From Azohydromonas sediminis (GTDB lineage: Bacteria > Pseudomonadota > Gammaproteobacteria > Burkholderiales > Burkholderiaceae_C), in the NCBI RefSeq assembly GCF_003574675.1, contig NZ_QOAZ01000037.1, positions 1 through 33,182 on the forward strand: a stretch of 33,182 nt of DNA, given 5' to 3'. Shown piece by piece: positions 17,419 through 26,296 of this stretch. The notes under the pieces were generated by a model. The model saw only the letters and a program-made list of their open reading frames with translations. It did no database searches and had not been told where the DNA came from. The position numbers were made by a program, and so were the translations under genes. Each line of letters opens with the position of its first letter. The stretch's first letter is position 1.

Positions 17419-17667
17419 ATGGTCGTCATCCGACTCGCACGCGGCGGCGCGAAGAAGCGCCCCTTCTACAACATCGTCGTCGCCGACGCGCGTTCGCGCC
17501 GCGACGGGCGCTTCATCGAGCGCGTGGGCTTCTACAACCCGGTGGCTGCGGCCAACGAGGAAGGCCTGCGCGTGGCGATGGACCGCATCGGCTACTGGAC
17601 CGGCGTCGGCGCGCAGCTGTCGCCCACCGTGGCGCGCCTGGTCGCGAAGGCCAAGGCCGCGGCCTGA
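17419..17667 (+). CDS. rpsP: 30S ribosomal protein S16
   Basis: An 82-residue S16, needed for 30S assembly. [41 protein letters not shown] is almost a family consensus. The start is fixed by the conserved [10 protein letters not shown]. It heads the widespread rpsP-rimM-trmD-rplS operon; rimM follows after 49 bp. Confidence 0.98.
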   Translation: MVVIRLARGGAKKRPFYNIVVADARSRRDGRFIERVGFYNPVAAANEEGLRVAMDRIGYWTGVGAQLSPTVARLVAKAKAAA

Positions 17668-17716
17668 CCCCGACATCGAACGGCGATCCCCCCGCCGGCG
17701 CAGGCGCGAGCGGACG

Positions 17717-18283
17717 ATGGCCGCGCCGATGGACGACGACACGCCCCCGTTTCCCGACGACGCGGTCGAGGTCGGCCGCATCGCCGGCGCGTGGGGCGTC
17801 AAAGGCGCCTTGCGCGTGCAGCCGTACGCGGCTTCGCCGCAGGCGCTGTTCGGCTCGCGGCGCTGGTTCCTGCGCCCGCCGGAAGGGCCGCGCGCCGCGG
17901 CGCCGCTGCCCGTGCTGCTGCGCATCACGTCGGCGCGTGAGCACGGCCAGGCCATCGTCGCCAGTGCCGAGGGCGTCGCCGACCGCGATGCCGCCGAGGC
18001 GCTGCGCGGCGCACGCGTGTTCGTCTCGCGCGCCAGCTTCCCGACGCCGCAAGCCGGCGAGTATTACTGGGTCGACCTGATCGGCGCGCGTGTCGTCAAC
18101 CGTGACGGCGTGGACCTCGGGCAGGTCTACGCGCTGATGGACCTCGGGCCGCACGCCGTGCTGCAGGTGCGCCCCGACGACCCGCAGGCCGAAGAGCGGC
18201 TGATTCCCTTCGTTGCGGCCTATGTCGACGACGTCGACGTCGCGGCCCGGCGCATCCGCGTCGACTGGTCGCTCGACTATTGA
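17717..18283 (+). CDS. rimM: Ribosome maturation factor RimM
   Basis: A 188-residue protein that binds S19 and helps mature the 3' (head) domain of 16S rRNA. The N-terminal beta-barrel shows [22 protein letters not shown]; the C-terminal PRC-barrel starts near residue 110 with [15 protein letters not shown] and contains [24 protein letters not shown]. The ATG at 17717 gives a short acidic N-terminal extension of about 12 residues before the barrel. It is in the rpsP operon. Confidence 0.94.
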   Translation: MAAPMDDDTPPFPDDAVEVGRIAGAWGVKGALRVQPYAASPQALFGSRRWFLRPPEGPRAAAPLPVLLRITSAREHGQAIVASAEGVADRDAAEALRGARVFVSRASFPTPQAGEYYWVDLIGARVVNRDGVDLGQVYALMDLGPHAVLQVRPDDPQAEERLIPFVAAYVDDVDVAARRIRVDWSLDY

Positions 18284-18299
18284 GCAGTGCCCCGCGCCG

Positions 18300-19079
18300 A
18301 TGCGCTTCGACGTCGTCACATTGTTTCCCGAGCTGTTCGCGCCGCACCTGCAGCTCGGCGTCACGCGCCGGGCCTTCGACGCCGGCGGGCCGGTGCAGGT
18401 GCGGCTGTGGCCGCTGCGCGACTACGGCGAGGGCCCGTACCACCGCGTCGACGATCGCCCCTTCGGCGGCGGCCCGGGCATGGTGATGCTGGCGCAGCCG
18501 CTGCAGCGCGCGCTGGCCGACGTGCGCGCCGCGCGCAGTGCGGCCGGCGAGGCCGCCGCAGCGCCGGTGGTGCACTTCACGCCGACCGGCCGGCGGCTCG
18601 ACCAGGCGCTGGTGCGCGAGATCGCCTCCGGTGCCGGCGCCGTGCTGCTGTGCGGCCGGTACGAGGGCATCGATCAGCGCCTGATCGACACCGAGGTCGA
18701 CCTCGAGATCAGCCTGGGCGACTTCGTGCTCTCCGGCGGCGAGCTGCCCGCGCTGGTCCTGCTGGACGCCGTCGCGCGCCTGCAGCCGGGCGTGCTCGGC
18801 GACGAGCAGTCGCACGCCGACGACAGCTTCGACGCTGGCGGCCTGCTCGAAGGCCCCCACTACACGCGGCCCGAGGTGCTCGCGACCCGCCGCGGCGAGC
18901 TCGCCGTGCCGCCCGTGCTGCTGTCGGGACACCACGCGCGCATCGCGCGCTGGCGGCGTGAGCGTGCGCTCGAGACCACGGCGCGCCGTCGCCCCGACCT
19001 GATCGCCGCGGCGCGCGCGCAGGGCCGGCTCGACGCCGACGACGAGCGCTTCCTTTCGTCGCTCGGTTTGTCCCTATAA
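18300..19079 (+). CDS. trmD: tRNA (guanine-37-N1) methyltransferase
   Basis: A 259-residue SPOUT-class methyltransferase that makes m1G37 in tRNAs with CGG, GGG-type anticodon contexts and so prevents +1 frameshifting. The trefoil-knot landmarks are intact: [12 protein letters not shown] at the N-terminus, [28 protein letters not shown] and [21 protein letters not shown], with the catalytic aspartate in SHADDSF. The ATG at 18300 follows rimM by 16 bp. Its stop codon (TAA, 19077-19079) lies inside a consensus TATAAT that may start an rplS transcript. Confidence 0.97.
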   Translation: MRFDVVTLFPELFAPHLQLGVTRRAFDAGGPVQVRLWPLRDYGEGPYHRVDDRPFGGGPGMVMLAQPLQRALADVRAARSAAGEAAAAPVVHFTPTGRRLDQALVREIASGAGAVLLCGRYEGIDQRLIDTEVDLEISLGDFVLSGGELPALVLLDAVARLQPGVLGDEQSHADDSFDAGGLLEGPHYTRPEVLATRRGELAVPPVLLSGHHARIARWRRERALETTARRRPDLIAAARAQGRLDADDERFLSSLGLSL

Positions 19080-19080
19080 T
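19075..19080 (+). promoter_or_regulatory. -10 box overlapping the trmD stop, for rplS
   Basis: Perfect TATAAT, with TAA of trmD inside it. The nearest -35-like sequence is TTTCGT at 19054-19059, 15 bp upstream. A start near 19087 would give a leader of about 120 nt before rplS. Confidence 0.55.
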
Positions 19081-19140
19081 TGCAGGTTTTGCGATCCTCT
19101 GCGGGTCACCACGGTGCGCGCCGGCAAAGAGGCGTGCGCC

Positions 19141-19163
19141 CGGTACCCGGCCTCGCGGTACCG
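19141..19163 (+). promoter_or_regulatory. Hairpin in the rplS leader
   Basis: CGGTACC (19141-19147) pairs with GGTACCG (19157-19163) across a 9-nt loop, in the 128-bp gap between trmD and rplS. Ribosomal-protein leaders often carry regulatory structures, but I do not recognise a known motif here. Confidence 0.35.
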
Positions 19164-19207
19164 AACCATCGATTCATAGCCGCCCGCACGATCGCCTCGG
19201 AGCCCCC

Positions 19208-19561
19208 ATGGATCTGATCGCCACCCTCGAGCAGGAAGAAATCGCTCGCCTGAACAAGACCATCCCGGAATTCGCCCCTGGCGACACGGTGGTGGTCAAC
19301 GTCAACGTCGTCGAAGGCAACCGCAAGCGCGTGCAGGCCTACGAAGGCGTCGTCATCGCCAAGCGCAACCGCGGGCTGAACAGCAGCTTCATCGTGCGCA
19401 AGATCTCCAGCGGCGAGGGCGTCGAGCGCACGTTCCAGCTGTACAGCCCGCTGATCGCGAGCATCGAGGTCAAGCGCCGGGGCGACGTGCGCCGCGCCAA
19501 GCTGTACTACCTGCGCCAGCGCAGCGGCAAGTCGGCGCGCATCAAGGAAAAGCTCGCCTGA
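19208..19561 (+). CDS. rplS: 50S ribosomal protein L19
   Basis: A 117-residue L19 that sits at the 30S-50S interface. [34 protein letters not shown] and [36 protein letters not shown] are close to consensus. Its start is set by GGAG at 19199-19202 and the conserved MDLI opening. It can be read through from trmD or from the TATAAT at 19075. The Nudix gene follows after 24 bp. Confidence 0.98.
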   Translation: MDLIATLEQEEIARLNKTIPEFAPGDTVVVNVNVVEGNRKRVQAYEGVVIAKRNRGLNSSFIVRKISSGEGVERTFQLYSPLIASIEVKRRGDVRRAKLYYLRQRSGKSARIKEKLA

Positions 19562-19585
19562 TGCCGCGGGCGGCGTGAGCGCGAC

Positions 19586-20287
19586 GTGACCACGCCGCGC
19601 ATCACCGACCCCGAAGCGGTGCCCGTCGTCGGCACCGACCACCACCTGCCTGCGATTCCGCCGCAGCGCCTGTGCGCGCCGGCGGTGCGTGCGCGTTTCG
19701 CCTGCGGGCGCGACTGGCAGCCCGAGATCGCCGGCGACGCGCGCGTGCTGCTGGACCGCGCGCCGGCACCGGCGGCGGTGCTGGTGCCGCTCGTCGAGCG
19801 CGACGAGCACCTGTCGGTGCTGCTGACGCGGCGCACCGCGCACCTGCGCGACCACGCCGGGCAGATCAGCTTTCCCGGTGGTCGCCAGGAAGACAGCGAC
19901 GCCGACGCCGTGGCCGCCGCGCTGCGCGAGGCGCACGAGGAGGTCGGGCTGGCGCCGTCGCACGTCGAAGTCGTCGGCACGCTGCCGGTCTACACGACGA
20001 TCACGGCGTTTCGCGTCACGCCCGTCGTCGCGCTGGTGCGCCCCGGCTTCGAACTCGCGCCGGACCCGTTCGAGGTGGACGAGGTGTTCGAGGTGCCGCT
20101 GCCGTTCCTGATGACGCCCGCGCACCACCGGCGGCACGCGTTCGAGTTCGGCGGGCAGCGGCGGCAGTTCCTGTCGATGCCGTGGACCACGACCGGCGCC
20201 GACGGCGTCGCACGGCGCTACTTCATCTGGGGCGCGACGGCAGCGATGCTGCGCAACCTCTACCGCTTCCTCGCCGACGCGGCCTGA
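19586..20287 (+). CDS. Nudix hydrolase, CoA pyrophosphatase (NudL/YeaB) type
   Basis: A 233-residue Nudix enzyme expected to split CoA derivatives into 4'-phosphopantetheine compounds and 3',5'-ADP. TRRTAHLRDHAGQISFPGGRQED around residues 73-95 is the NudL-type (UPF0035) signature that leads into the Nudix box. The box itself ends in REAHEEVGL, with the metal-binding glutamates. The start is a GTG at 19586; no ATG lies near it. It is probably cotranscribed with rplS; the CobD-like gene starts 33 bp after its stop. Confidence 0.9.
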   Translation: MTTPRITDPEAVPVVGTDHHLPAIPPQRLCAPAVRARFACGRDWQPEIAGDARVLLDRAPAPAAVLVPLVERDEHLSVLLTRRTAHLRDHAGQISFPGGRQEDSDADAVAAALREAHEEVGLAPSHVEVVGTLPVYTTITAFRVTPVVALVRPGFELAPDPFEVDEVFEVPLPFLMTPAHHRRHAFEFGGQRRQFLSMPWTTTGADGVARRYFIWGATAAMLRNLYRFLADAA

Positions 20288-20319
20288 GCGCGAGAGGCGC
20301 GCCGGTATCATCGCCTGCG

Positions 20320-21309
20320 ATGAGTCTGCTGGCCGTCGTCATTGCGCTCGTGCTCGAGCAGCTCAAGCCGCTGCCGCGCGACAACCGCGTGCACGACGCG
20401 CTGATCGGATGGGTCGGCGGAACCGGTCGCAACTTCGACGCCGGCCGCGCCCACCACGCGGTGCTGGTGTGGACCATCGCCGTGGTGCTGCCGGCGCTGC
20501 TGGCCGCCGCGGTGCACCTGCTGCTCGCGTCGTGGAGCCTGCTCGCCGCGCTGGCGTTCGACGTCGCGGTGCTGTATGTCACGCTGGGCTTTCGCCAGTT
20601 CAGTCACTACTTCACCGGCATCCGCGACTGCCTCGAACGCGGCGACGAAGCCGGCGCGCGCGCGCTGCTGGCCGAGTGGCGCCACCTCGACGCGAGCGAG
20701 CTGCCGCGCACCGAGCTGCTGCGCCACGTGATCGAGCATGCGCTGCTGGCCGCGCACCGCCACGTCTTCGGCGTCTTCTTCTGGTTCGTCGTGCTGTCGG
20801 CGCTCGGTCTCGGCCCGGCGGGGGCGGTGCTGTACCGCATGGCCGAGTTCGCGAGCCGCTACTGGGCATTTCGCAGCCGCACCCTCGACGTGCCGGTCAA
20901 CGAGCGGCTGCGCGAGCTGTCGCAGCGCCTGTTCGGCATCGTCGATCACGTGCCGGCGCGGTTGACGGCGTTCGGCTTCGCCGTCGTCGGCAACTTCGAG
21001 GAAGCCGTCGGCGGCTGGCGGCGCGACGCGATGCTATGGGCCCACCCCAACGAAGGCGTCATCCTCGCCGCCGCGGCCGGCGCCGTCGGGGTGCAGCTCG
21101 GCGGCAGCGCCGCGCCGGGCGTCATGCCCGACCGCTCGAAGACGTTCACGCGCGGCGCGGGCGCCGAGGCGGCGGGCGCCTCGGGCTCGACGCCCGGCGT
21201 GCCGCCGCAGCTGGGCCACCTGCAAAGCGTCGTCGCGCTGGTGTGGCGCGGTGTCGCGCTGTGGCTGCTGCTGCTCGCACTGCTGACCCTGGCCAACCTG
21301 CTGGGCTGA
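20320..21309 (+). CDS. CobD/CbiB-family (AmpE-like) membrane protein
   Basis: A 329-residue inner-membrane protein with about four to five hydrophobic segments. The start LLAVVIALVLEQLKPLPRDNRVHDALIGW, the middle LYVTLGFRQFSHYFTGIRDCLERGDEAGARALLAEWRHLD and FGVFFWFVVLSALGLGPAGAVLYRMAEFAS match the CobD/CbiB family as found in betaproteobacteria. True CbiB makes adenosylcobinamide phosphate, but no cobalamin gene lies near here, so it may be an AmpE-like relative of unknown job. The C-terminus has a disordered Gly/Ala/Ser loop (about 275-295) before the last helix. Confidence 0.85.
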   Translation: MSLLAVVIALVLEQLKPLPRDNRVHDALIGWVGGTGRNFDAGRAHHAVLVWTIAVVLPALLAAAVHLLLASWSLLAALAFDVAVLYVTLGFRQFSHYFTGIRDCLERGDEAGARALLAEWRHLDASELPRTELLRHVIEHALLAAHRHVFGVFFWFVVLSALGLGPAGAVLYRMAEFASRYWAFRSRTLDVPVNERLRELSQRLFGIVDHVPARLTAFGFAVVGNFEEAVGGWRRDAMLWAHPNEGVILAAAAGAVGVQLGGSAAPGVMPDRSKTFTRGAGAEAAGASGSTPGVPPQLGHLQSVVALVWRGVALWLLLLALLTLANLLG

Positions 21310-21329
21310 GCGCCGCGGCTCCAAGCCCC

Positions 21330-21355
21330 GGCCCGCTGCGGGGACGCAGCGGGCC
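21330..21355 (+). terminator. Hairpin 1 after the CobD-like gene
   Basis: GGCCCGCTGC (21330-21339) pairs perfectly with GCAGCGGGCC (21346-21355) across GGGGAC, 20 bp after the stop. No U-tract. A second perfect stem follows ten bases later. Confidence 0.5.
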
Positions 21356-21364
21356 CTCGCCCGG

Positions 21365-21390
21365 TCCACGCCCGCGCAGGCGGGCGTGGA
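21365..21390. terminator. Hairpin 2 between convergent genes
   Basis: TCCACGCCCGC (21365-21375) pairs perfectly with GCGGGCGTGGA (21380-21390) across GCAG. It lies in the 204-bp gap between the convergent CobD-like and GGDEF genes and could act in either direction. No U-tract. The remaining part of the gap shows nothing else. Confidence 0.5.
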
Positions 21391-21481
21391 GCCGCCGGGC
21401 TCGGCCTGCGCGGGCTTGGACGGCACGAAGGGGCCGAGCTCTGCGAGGCCCTGGGGCGAGCGCCGCGGCGCCGTGCTCGGC

Positions 21482-21502
21482 GCGAGCACCGCGAGTGCTC
21501 GC
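21482..21502 (-). terminator. Hairpin after the GGDEF gene
   Basis: GCGAGCAC (21482-21489) pairs with GTGCTCGC (21495-21502) across CGCGA, 11 bases beyond the GGDEF stop on the minus strand. No U-tract. Confidence 0.45.
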
Positions 21503-21513
21503 CGTCTGCCGCG

Positions 21514-22716
21514 CTACACGAGGCCGAGCCGCCGGCTTTCGACGAACACCGGGTGCAGCTCGTCGCCGTCGGCGCTGACGGCGCGCCCGCGGCCCTGGCG
21601 CTTGGCCTCGTACAGTGCCTGATCGGCGCGGCGCAGCGCCTCGTCGAGCGACTCGTCGTCGCGCATCTGCACGACACCGAAACTCAGCGACAGCTGCGGC
21701 GTGCCGTGCTCGCGGGCCAGACGCTGCGCGCGTTGCACGATGCGCGTGGCCACCGCCATCGCGTCGCGCAGGTCGGTGCGCGGCAGCAGCAGCGCGAACT
21801 CGTCGCCGCCGTAGCGGCCGGCGACGTCGTCGGCGCGCAGCGTCTCCTGCACGCAGCGCGCGACGAGGCGCAGCGCGCGGTCGCCCGCGGCATGGCCGAG
21901 CTCGTCGTTGATGCGCTTGAAGTGGTCGATGTCGAGCATCAGCACCGCCGCGCTGCGGCCGCCGGCCGACTGCAGCACGCGCCGCGCCAACTCGCCGAAG
22001 TGGCGGCGGTTGGGCACCTGCGTGAGCATGTCGATGTTGGCCAGGTAGCGCAGCCGCCGGCGGGACTCGCGCAGTTCGTCGACGGTGCGCTCGTGCGTCA
22101 GCCCCATCGTCGCGAACGCCATCGCGGCGACGCTCAGCGCGCTGGCGAGCATCGACAGCGCGACGGGTGCGTCGGGCACCGCAGGGTCGTGGACCAGACT
22201 CGCGACCCACGTCGTGCCGTGCACGGCCGCCGCGCTGCCGACCAGGGCCACCAGCCGGCGCAGCGCCGCGCTGTGGCGGCGTGCCGGTGCCCCGAACAGC
22301 ACCCACGCGGCATGGCCGTGCACCACCGTCATCGCGCCGAGCCATGCGGTGCCTGGCGCGTGCGTGGCGCCGTCGGCCAGCGCCACCAGCAGCGCGATCG
22401 CGAGCACGCCGGCGTCGAAGCCCGGGTGGATCGGCGGGGGCTGACGGCCGTGGAAGCGGCGCACGCCGAGCACGACGAGCACCGGCCAGACGAGCAGCAG
22501 CACGGCGCCGAGCGTCGAGGCCGGCACGCCGCCGCCGGTGAGCGCGAAGGCCGCGAGCCCGACCGCGGCGAGCCACTGCGCGGCGCTCCACGCTCCGCGG
22601 CCACGGGCCTGCGGCTGTCCGGCCAGCATCGCGCTCGTCACCGCCGCGCACAGCAGTGCCACGCCGGCGGCGGCGAGCATCAGCGTGGGCAGGTGCACAT
22701 CGGCGGCGACGAGCAT
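21514..22716 (-). CDS. Membrane-bound diguanylate cyclase (GGDEF)
   Basis: A 400-residue protein expected to make cyclic di-GMP from two GTP. The N-terminal half is about six hydrophobic segments (residues 1-215) of no recognised sensor family, followed by a short coiled linker (HERTVDELRESRRRLRYLANIDMLT) and the GGDEF domain. The active-site loop YGGDEFALLL is intact. The product-inhibition site RADD lies five residues before it, so feedback control is likely. The ATG at 22716 is chosen over an upstream in-frame start whose extension looks like noise. There is no EAL domain. It is divergent from the EI24 gene with 139 bp between starts. Confidence 0.93.
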   Translation of the reverse strand: MLVAADVHLPTLMLAAAGVALLCAAVTSAMLAGQPQARGRGAWSAAQWLAAVGLAAFALTGGGVPASTLGAVLLLVWPVLVVLGVRRFHGRQPPPIHPGFDAGVLAIALLVALADGATHAPGTAWLGAMTVVHGHAAWVLFGAPARRHSAALRRLVALVGSAAAVHGTTWVASLVHDPAVPDAPVALSMLASALSVAAMAFATMGLTHERTVDELRESRRRLRYLANIDMLTQVPNRRHFGELARRVLQSAGGRSAAVLMLDIDHFKRINDELGHAAGDRALRLVARCVQETLRADDVAGRYGGDEFALLLPRTDLRDAMAVATRIVQRAQRLAREHGTPQLSLSFGVVQMRDDESLDEALRRADQALYEAKRQGRGRAVSADGDELHPVFVESRRLGLV

Positions 22717-22855
22717 GGCGCATTGTCGAGTCGCGCTCGGCAGTCGCGGTTCCGTCTTGAGGGTGCGGGATGCAACCAGATGCTGCGCGCCGCGGTGCGG
22801 CGTCACCGCCGGTCACAAGTGCGTGCGCCGGGGCGCGTGGCGTATCCTCGCGCCG

Positions 22856-23746
22856 ATGTCTGCGCTGTTCGACGCCTTCTGGCGCGCCACCGCCTACTGC
22901 CTGCACCCGCGCGTCGTGCTGTGGTCGCTGCTGCCGCTGCTGCTGGCGTCGGCGGCGACGCTGGCGCTAGGTTACCTCTACTGGGAGGCGGCGGTGGCCG
23001 GCGTGCGCGCCACGCTCGACGGCTGGGCGCTGACGGCGGCGCTGTTCCAGTGGCTCGACTCGCTCGGCGCAGGCGGCTTGCGCGCGCTGCTGGCGCCGCT
23101 GCTCGTCGTCGCGCTGGCGGTGCCGGTGATCGTCGTCGCCGCGCTGCTGCTCGTCGCGGCGCTGATGACGCCCGCGCTCGTGTCGCTGGTGGCGCGGCGG
23201 CGTTTCCCGACACTCGAGCGCCGCCGCGGCGCGTCGCTGATGTTCGGCGTCGCGCGCTCGCTCGCGCTGGGCGTGCTGGCGCTGGTACTGCTCGCTGCGA
23301 GCGTGCCGCTGTGGTTCGTGCCGCCGCTGGCGCTGCTGCTGCCGCCGCTGATCTGGGGCTGGCTCGCGTACCGCGTGCTGGCGTTCGACGTGCTCGCCGC
23401 GCACGCCAGCGCCGACGAGCGGCGCGCGCTGCTGGCCGCGCACCGCTGGCCGCTGCTGGGCATGGGCCTGGTCACCGGCTACCTCGGCGCGGCGCCGTCG
23501 CTGCTGTGGGCGATGGGTGCGCTCGCGCTGATCTTCGCGCCACTGCTCGCGGTGCTGTCGATCTGGCTGTACACGCTGGTGTTCGCGTTCTCGGCGCTGT
23601 GGTTCGCCCATTACGCGCTGGCGGCGCTGCAGGCGTGGCGTGCCGACCACGAACCCGTGCCCGACGTCGTGACGGTGAGCGCCGGCGGGACCGGCGACGC
23701 GCCGCCCGCGCCCGAGCCACCGCTGCTGCCTCGACCCCAGTCATGA
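22856..23746 (+). CDS. EI24-domain membrane protein (CysZ-like)
   Basis: A 296-residue integral membrane protein with about six hydrophobic helices and the EI24 (etoposide-induced 2.4 / CysZ) family pattern: MSALFDAFWRATAYCLHPRVVLWSLLPLLL at the start, then long helices separated by RRRFPTLERRRGAS and FDVLAAHASADERRALLAAHRWPLLGMG. CysZ members carry sulfate, but others have unknown roles; assigning transport here would be a guess. The last 25 residues are Pro-rich and polar. Its stop overlaps the next start (ATGA). Confidence 0.82.
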   Translation: MSALFDAFWRATAYCLHPRVVLWSLLPLLLASAATLALGYLYWEAAVAGVRATLDGWALTAALFQWLDSLGAGGLRALLAPLLVVALAVPVIVVAALLLVAALMTPALVSLVARRRFPTLERRRGASLMFGVARSLALGVLALVLLAASVPLWFVPPLALLLPPLIWGWLAYRVLAFDVLAAHASADERRALLAAHRWPLLGMGLVTGYLGAAPSLLWAMGALALIFAPLLAVLSIWLYTLVFAFSALWFAHYALAALQAWRADHEPVPDVVTVSAGGTGDAPPAPEPPLLPRPQS

Positions 23747-24540
23747 ATTTCGGCCTCATCGTCATCGGCGACGAGATCCTGTCGGGCAAACGGCAGGACA
23801 AGCACCTGTCCAAGGTGATCGAGCTGCTCGGCGCGCGCGGGCTGGCGCTCGCGTGGGCGCGCTTCGTCGGCGACGACCGCGCGCGCATCACGGCCACGCT
23901 GCGCGACGCGTTCGCCAGCGGTGACGTGGTGTTCTCGTGCGGCGGCATCGGCGCGACGCCCGACGACCACACGCGCCAGTGCGCCGCCGCCGCGCTCGGC
24001 GTGCCGCTCGAGCTGCACCCGCAGGCGCGCGAACTGATCCTCGAGCGCATGCGCGACGTCGCGGCGGAGCAGGGCGTGCCGTTCGAGCCCGACCGCCCCG
24101 ACAACGTGCATCGCCTGAACATGGGCGTGTTCCCGCGCGGAGCGACGATCGTGCCGAACCCGTACAACAAGATTCCCGGCTTCTCGATCGGCGACGTGCA
24201 CTTCCTGCCGGGCTTCCCGGTGATGGCGTGGCCGATGATCGAGGGCCTGCTCGACGGCCGCTACGCCGCGCTGCACGGCAGCCAGCGCCAGACCGAACGC
24301 TCCGTGATCGTGATGGGCTCGATGGAGGCCACGCTCACGCCGCTGATGGAGGCCGTCGAGCGCGAGCACCCGGCGGTGCGCGTGTTCAGCCTGCCCAGCG
24401 TCGATCACCCGCAGTACGGCCGTCACATCGAGCTCGGCGTCAAGGGCCCGGCCGGCGCGGTCGAGACGGCGTTCGCGCAGCTGCGCGCCGGCCTGCAGAC
24501 CCTGGGCGTCACGCTGGGCCCCGAAACGGTGCGCACTTGA
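23743..24540 (+). CDS. Molybdopterin-binding domain protein (CinA N-terminal type)
   Basis: A 265-residue cytoplasmic protein made of a MoaB/MogA/CinA-type molybdopterin-binding domain plus a C-terminal part of about 90 residues. GLIVIGDEILSGKRQDKHLSKVIELLGARGL and VFSCGGIGATPDDHTRQCAAAALG are the domain signatures. PNPYNKIPGFSIGDVHFLPGFPVMAW follows. The deamidase domain of full CinA is absent. It is coupled to the EI24 gene by a 4-base overlap. No molybdenum-cofactor genes are near; homologues may act in nucleotide or NAD repair, but this is not shown. Confidence 0.85.
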   Translation: MNFGLIVIGDEILSGKRQDKHLSKVIELLGARGLALAWARFVGDDRARITATLRDAFASGDVVFSCGGIGATPDDHTRQCAAAALGVPLELHPQARELILERMRDVAAEQGVPFEPDRPDNVHRLNMGVFPRGATIVPNPYNKIPGFSIGDVHFLPGFPVMAWPMIEGLLDGRYAALHGSQRQTERSVIVMGSMEATLTPLMEAVEREHPAVRVFSLPSVDHPQYGRHIELGVKGPAGAVETAFAQLRAGLQTLGVTLGPETVRT

Positions 24541-24550
24541 TCGGGGCGTG

Positions 24551-24565
24551 GCACCGCTTTGGTGT
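24551..24565 (+). promoter_or_regulatory. NtrC-like enhancer site before glnA
   Basis: GCACC-GCTTT-GGTGT is a near-palindrome matching the NtrC-site form GCACC-N5-GGTGC, with one mismatch in the right arm. Its centre is about 85 bp before the predicted sigma-54 transcription start. A nearby perfect palindrome GGTGCGCACC (24574-24583) may be a second, non-canonical site. Confidence 0.6.
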
Positions 24566-24615
24566 GCAGGCGCGGTGCGCACCCGTGCGACGACGTGCGG
24601 GTCGCGCCCCTGGAT

Positions 24616-24632
24616 CGGGCATGCTTTCTGCT
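24616..24632 (+). promoter_or_regulatory. Sigma-54 (RpoN) promoter of glnA
   Basis: CGGGCATGCTTTCTGCT fits the -24/-12 consensus, with GG (24618-24619) and GC (24630-24631) separated by exactly 10 bases. It departs from consensus at one base in each element. Predicted start is near 24643, about 90 bases before the glnA ATG. Confidence 0.75.
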
Positions 24633-24732
24633 AGATTCTGGTGCGCCTTGGACGGCCGGTCACGGTCCTCCTCGAGCCGTCAAGTTTTTTCGATTCCACC
24701 CCCACTGCAAGCGTCCCGCTAGGAGATTTCTG

Positions 24733-26148
24733 ATGGCCAAGACCGTCGCCGACGTGATGAAGATGGTGAAGGACAACGAAGTCAAGTTCGTCGACTTCCG
24801 CTTCACCGACACCCGCGGCAAGGAACAACACGTCACCGTGCCCGTGGCGGCGTTCAGCGAAGACAAGTTCACCGACGGCCATGCGTTCGACGGCTCGTCG
24901 ATCGCCGGCTGGAAGGGCATCGAGGCGTCGGACATGCTGCTGATGCCCGACCCGAACACCGCCAACATCGACCCGTTCTTCGAGGAGCCGACGCTGTTCA
25001 TGACGTGCGACGTCATCGAACCGGGCGACGGTAAGCCCTACGAGCGCGACCCGCGCTCGCTGGCCAAGCGCGCCGAGGCGTACATGAAGGCCTCGGGCCT
25101 CGGTGATGCGGCGTACTTCGGACCCGAACCCGAGTTCTTCGTCTTCGACAGCATCCACTGGCACGTCGACATGTCGGGCTGCGGCGTGCGCATCGAGTCG
25201 GAAGAAGCGGCCTGGAGCACCAGCAAGGACTACGAAGGCGGCAACCGCGGCCACCGCCCGTCGGTCAAGGGCGGCTACTTCCCGGTCCCGCCGATCGACA
25301 GCTTCCAGGACATGCGCTCGGAGATGTGCCTGCTGCTCGAGCAGATGGGCATCCCCGTCGAGGTGCACCACCACGAGGTCGCCACCGCCGGTCAGATGGA
25401 GATCGGCACCAAGTTCAGCACGCTGGTGCAGCGCGCCGACTGGCTGCAGCTGCAGAAGTACGTCATCCACAACGTCGCGCACGCCTACGGCAAGACGGCG
25501 ACCTTCATGCCCAAGCCCATCGTCGGTGACAACGGCAGCGGCATGCACGTGCACCAGTCGGTGTGGAAGGACGGCAAGAACCTGTTCGCCGGCGACGGTT
25601 ACGCCGGGCTGAGCGAGTTCGCGCTGTACTACATCGGCGGCATCATCAAGCACGCGCGCGCGCTCAACGCGATCACGAACCCCGGCACCAACAGCTACAA
25701 GCGGCTGGTGCCCGGCTTCGAGGCGCCGGTCAAGCTCGCGTACTCGTCGCGCAACCGCTCGGCGTCGATCCGCATCCCGTACGTTGCCAACCCGAAGGGC
25801 CGCCGCATCGAGTGCCGCTTCCCGGATCCGACGGCCAACCCGTACCTCGCGTTCAGTGCGATGCTGATGGCCGGTCTCGACGGCGTCGAGAACAAGATCC
25901 ACCCGGGCGAAGCCGCCAGCAAGGACCTGTACCACCTGCCGCCGGAAGAAGACGCGAAGATCCCGACCGTGTGCTCGAGCCTCGACCAGGCGCTCGAGTA
26001 CCTCGACAAGGACCGCGCGTTCCTCACCAAGGGCGGCGTGTTCACCGACGCCTTCATCGACGCCTACATCGAGCTGAAGATGCAGGAGGTCACCCGCTTC
26101 CGCATGACGACGCACCCGGTCGAGTTCGACATGTACTACAGCCTGTGA
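24733..26148 (+). CDS. glnA: Glutamine synthetase, type I
   Basis: A 471-residue GSI-beta subunit that forms a dodecamer and makes glutamine from glutamate, ammonia and ATP. The beta-Grasp N-terminus carries [16 protein letters not shown]; catalytic-domain landmarks are [23 protein letters not shown], and [21 protein letters not shown]. The adenylylation tyrosine is Tyr400 in [10 protein letters not shown], so GlnE-type control is expected. The ATG at 24733 follows AGGAGA at 24721-24726; the frame upstream is open but is leader. It is driven by the sigma-54 promoter and ended by a strong terminator. Confidence 0.98.
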   Translation: MAKTVADVMKMVKDNEVKFVDFRFTDTRGKEQHVTVPVAAFSEDKFTDGHAFDGSSIAGWKGIEASDMLLMPDPNTANIDPFFEEPTLFMTCDVIEPGDGKPYERDPRSLAKRAEAYMKASGLGDAAYFGPEPEFFVFDSIHWHVDMSGCGVRIESEEAAWSTSKDYEGGNRGHRPSVKGGYFPVPPIDSFQDMRSEMCLLLEQMGIPVEVHHHEVATAGQMEIGTKFSTLVQRADWLQLQKYVIHNVAHAYGKTATFMPKPIVGDNGSGMHVHQSVWKDGKNLFAGDGYAGLSEFALYYIGGIIKHARALNAITNPGTNSYKRLVPGFEAPVKLAYSSRNRSASIRIPYVANPKGRRIECRFPDPTANPYLAFSAMLMAGLDGVENKIHPGEAASKDLYHLPPEEDAKIPTVCSSLDQALEYLDKDRAFLTKGGVFTDAFIDAYIELKMQEVTRFRMTTHPVEFDMYYSL

Positions 26149-26184
26149 TCGGCCGCCGCAGCGGCGGCGCACCGGCACAGCCCG

Positions 26185-26210
26185 AAGGGACGGCCACGGC
26201 CGTCCCTTTT
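26185..26210 (+). terminator. Intrinsic terminator of glnA
   Basis: AAGGGACGGCC (26185-26195) and GGCCGTCCCTT (26198-26208) form an inverted repeat, followed by TTTT. It lies 37 bp after the glnA stop. It should make glnA largely separate from the ntrBC unit. Confidence 0.85.
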
Positions 26211-26296
26211 CGTTCGGCTTTTCGGGCGATGCGCCGCGACCCCGTGGGCGACAATGGGGTATCCGGGGCCCGTGTGCGCCGGACGGAGAACGACAC

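Noticed and set aside
20320-21309. Cobalamin synthesis role for the CobD/CbiB-like protein
   Set aside because: No other cobalamin gene is near and the family includes AmpE-like relatives; only the family is reported.
24549-24565. TGGCACC-GCTTTGGT as a second sigma-54 promoter
   Set aside because: The -24 to -12 spacing is off by one and the -12 GC is absent; it fits an NtrC-type palindrome better.
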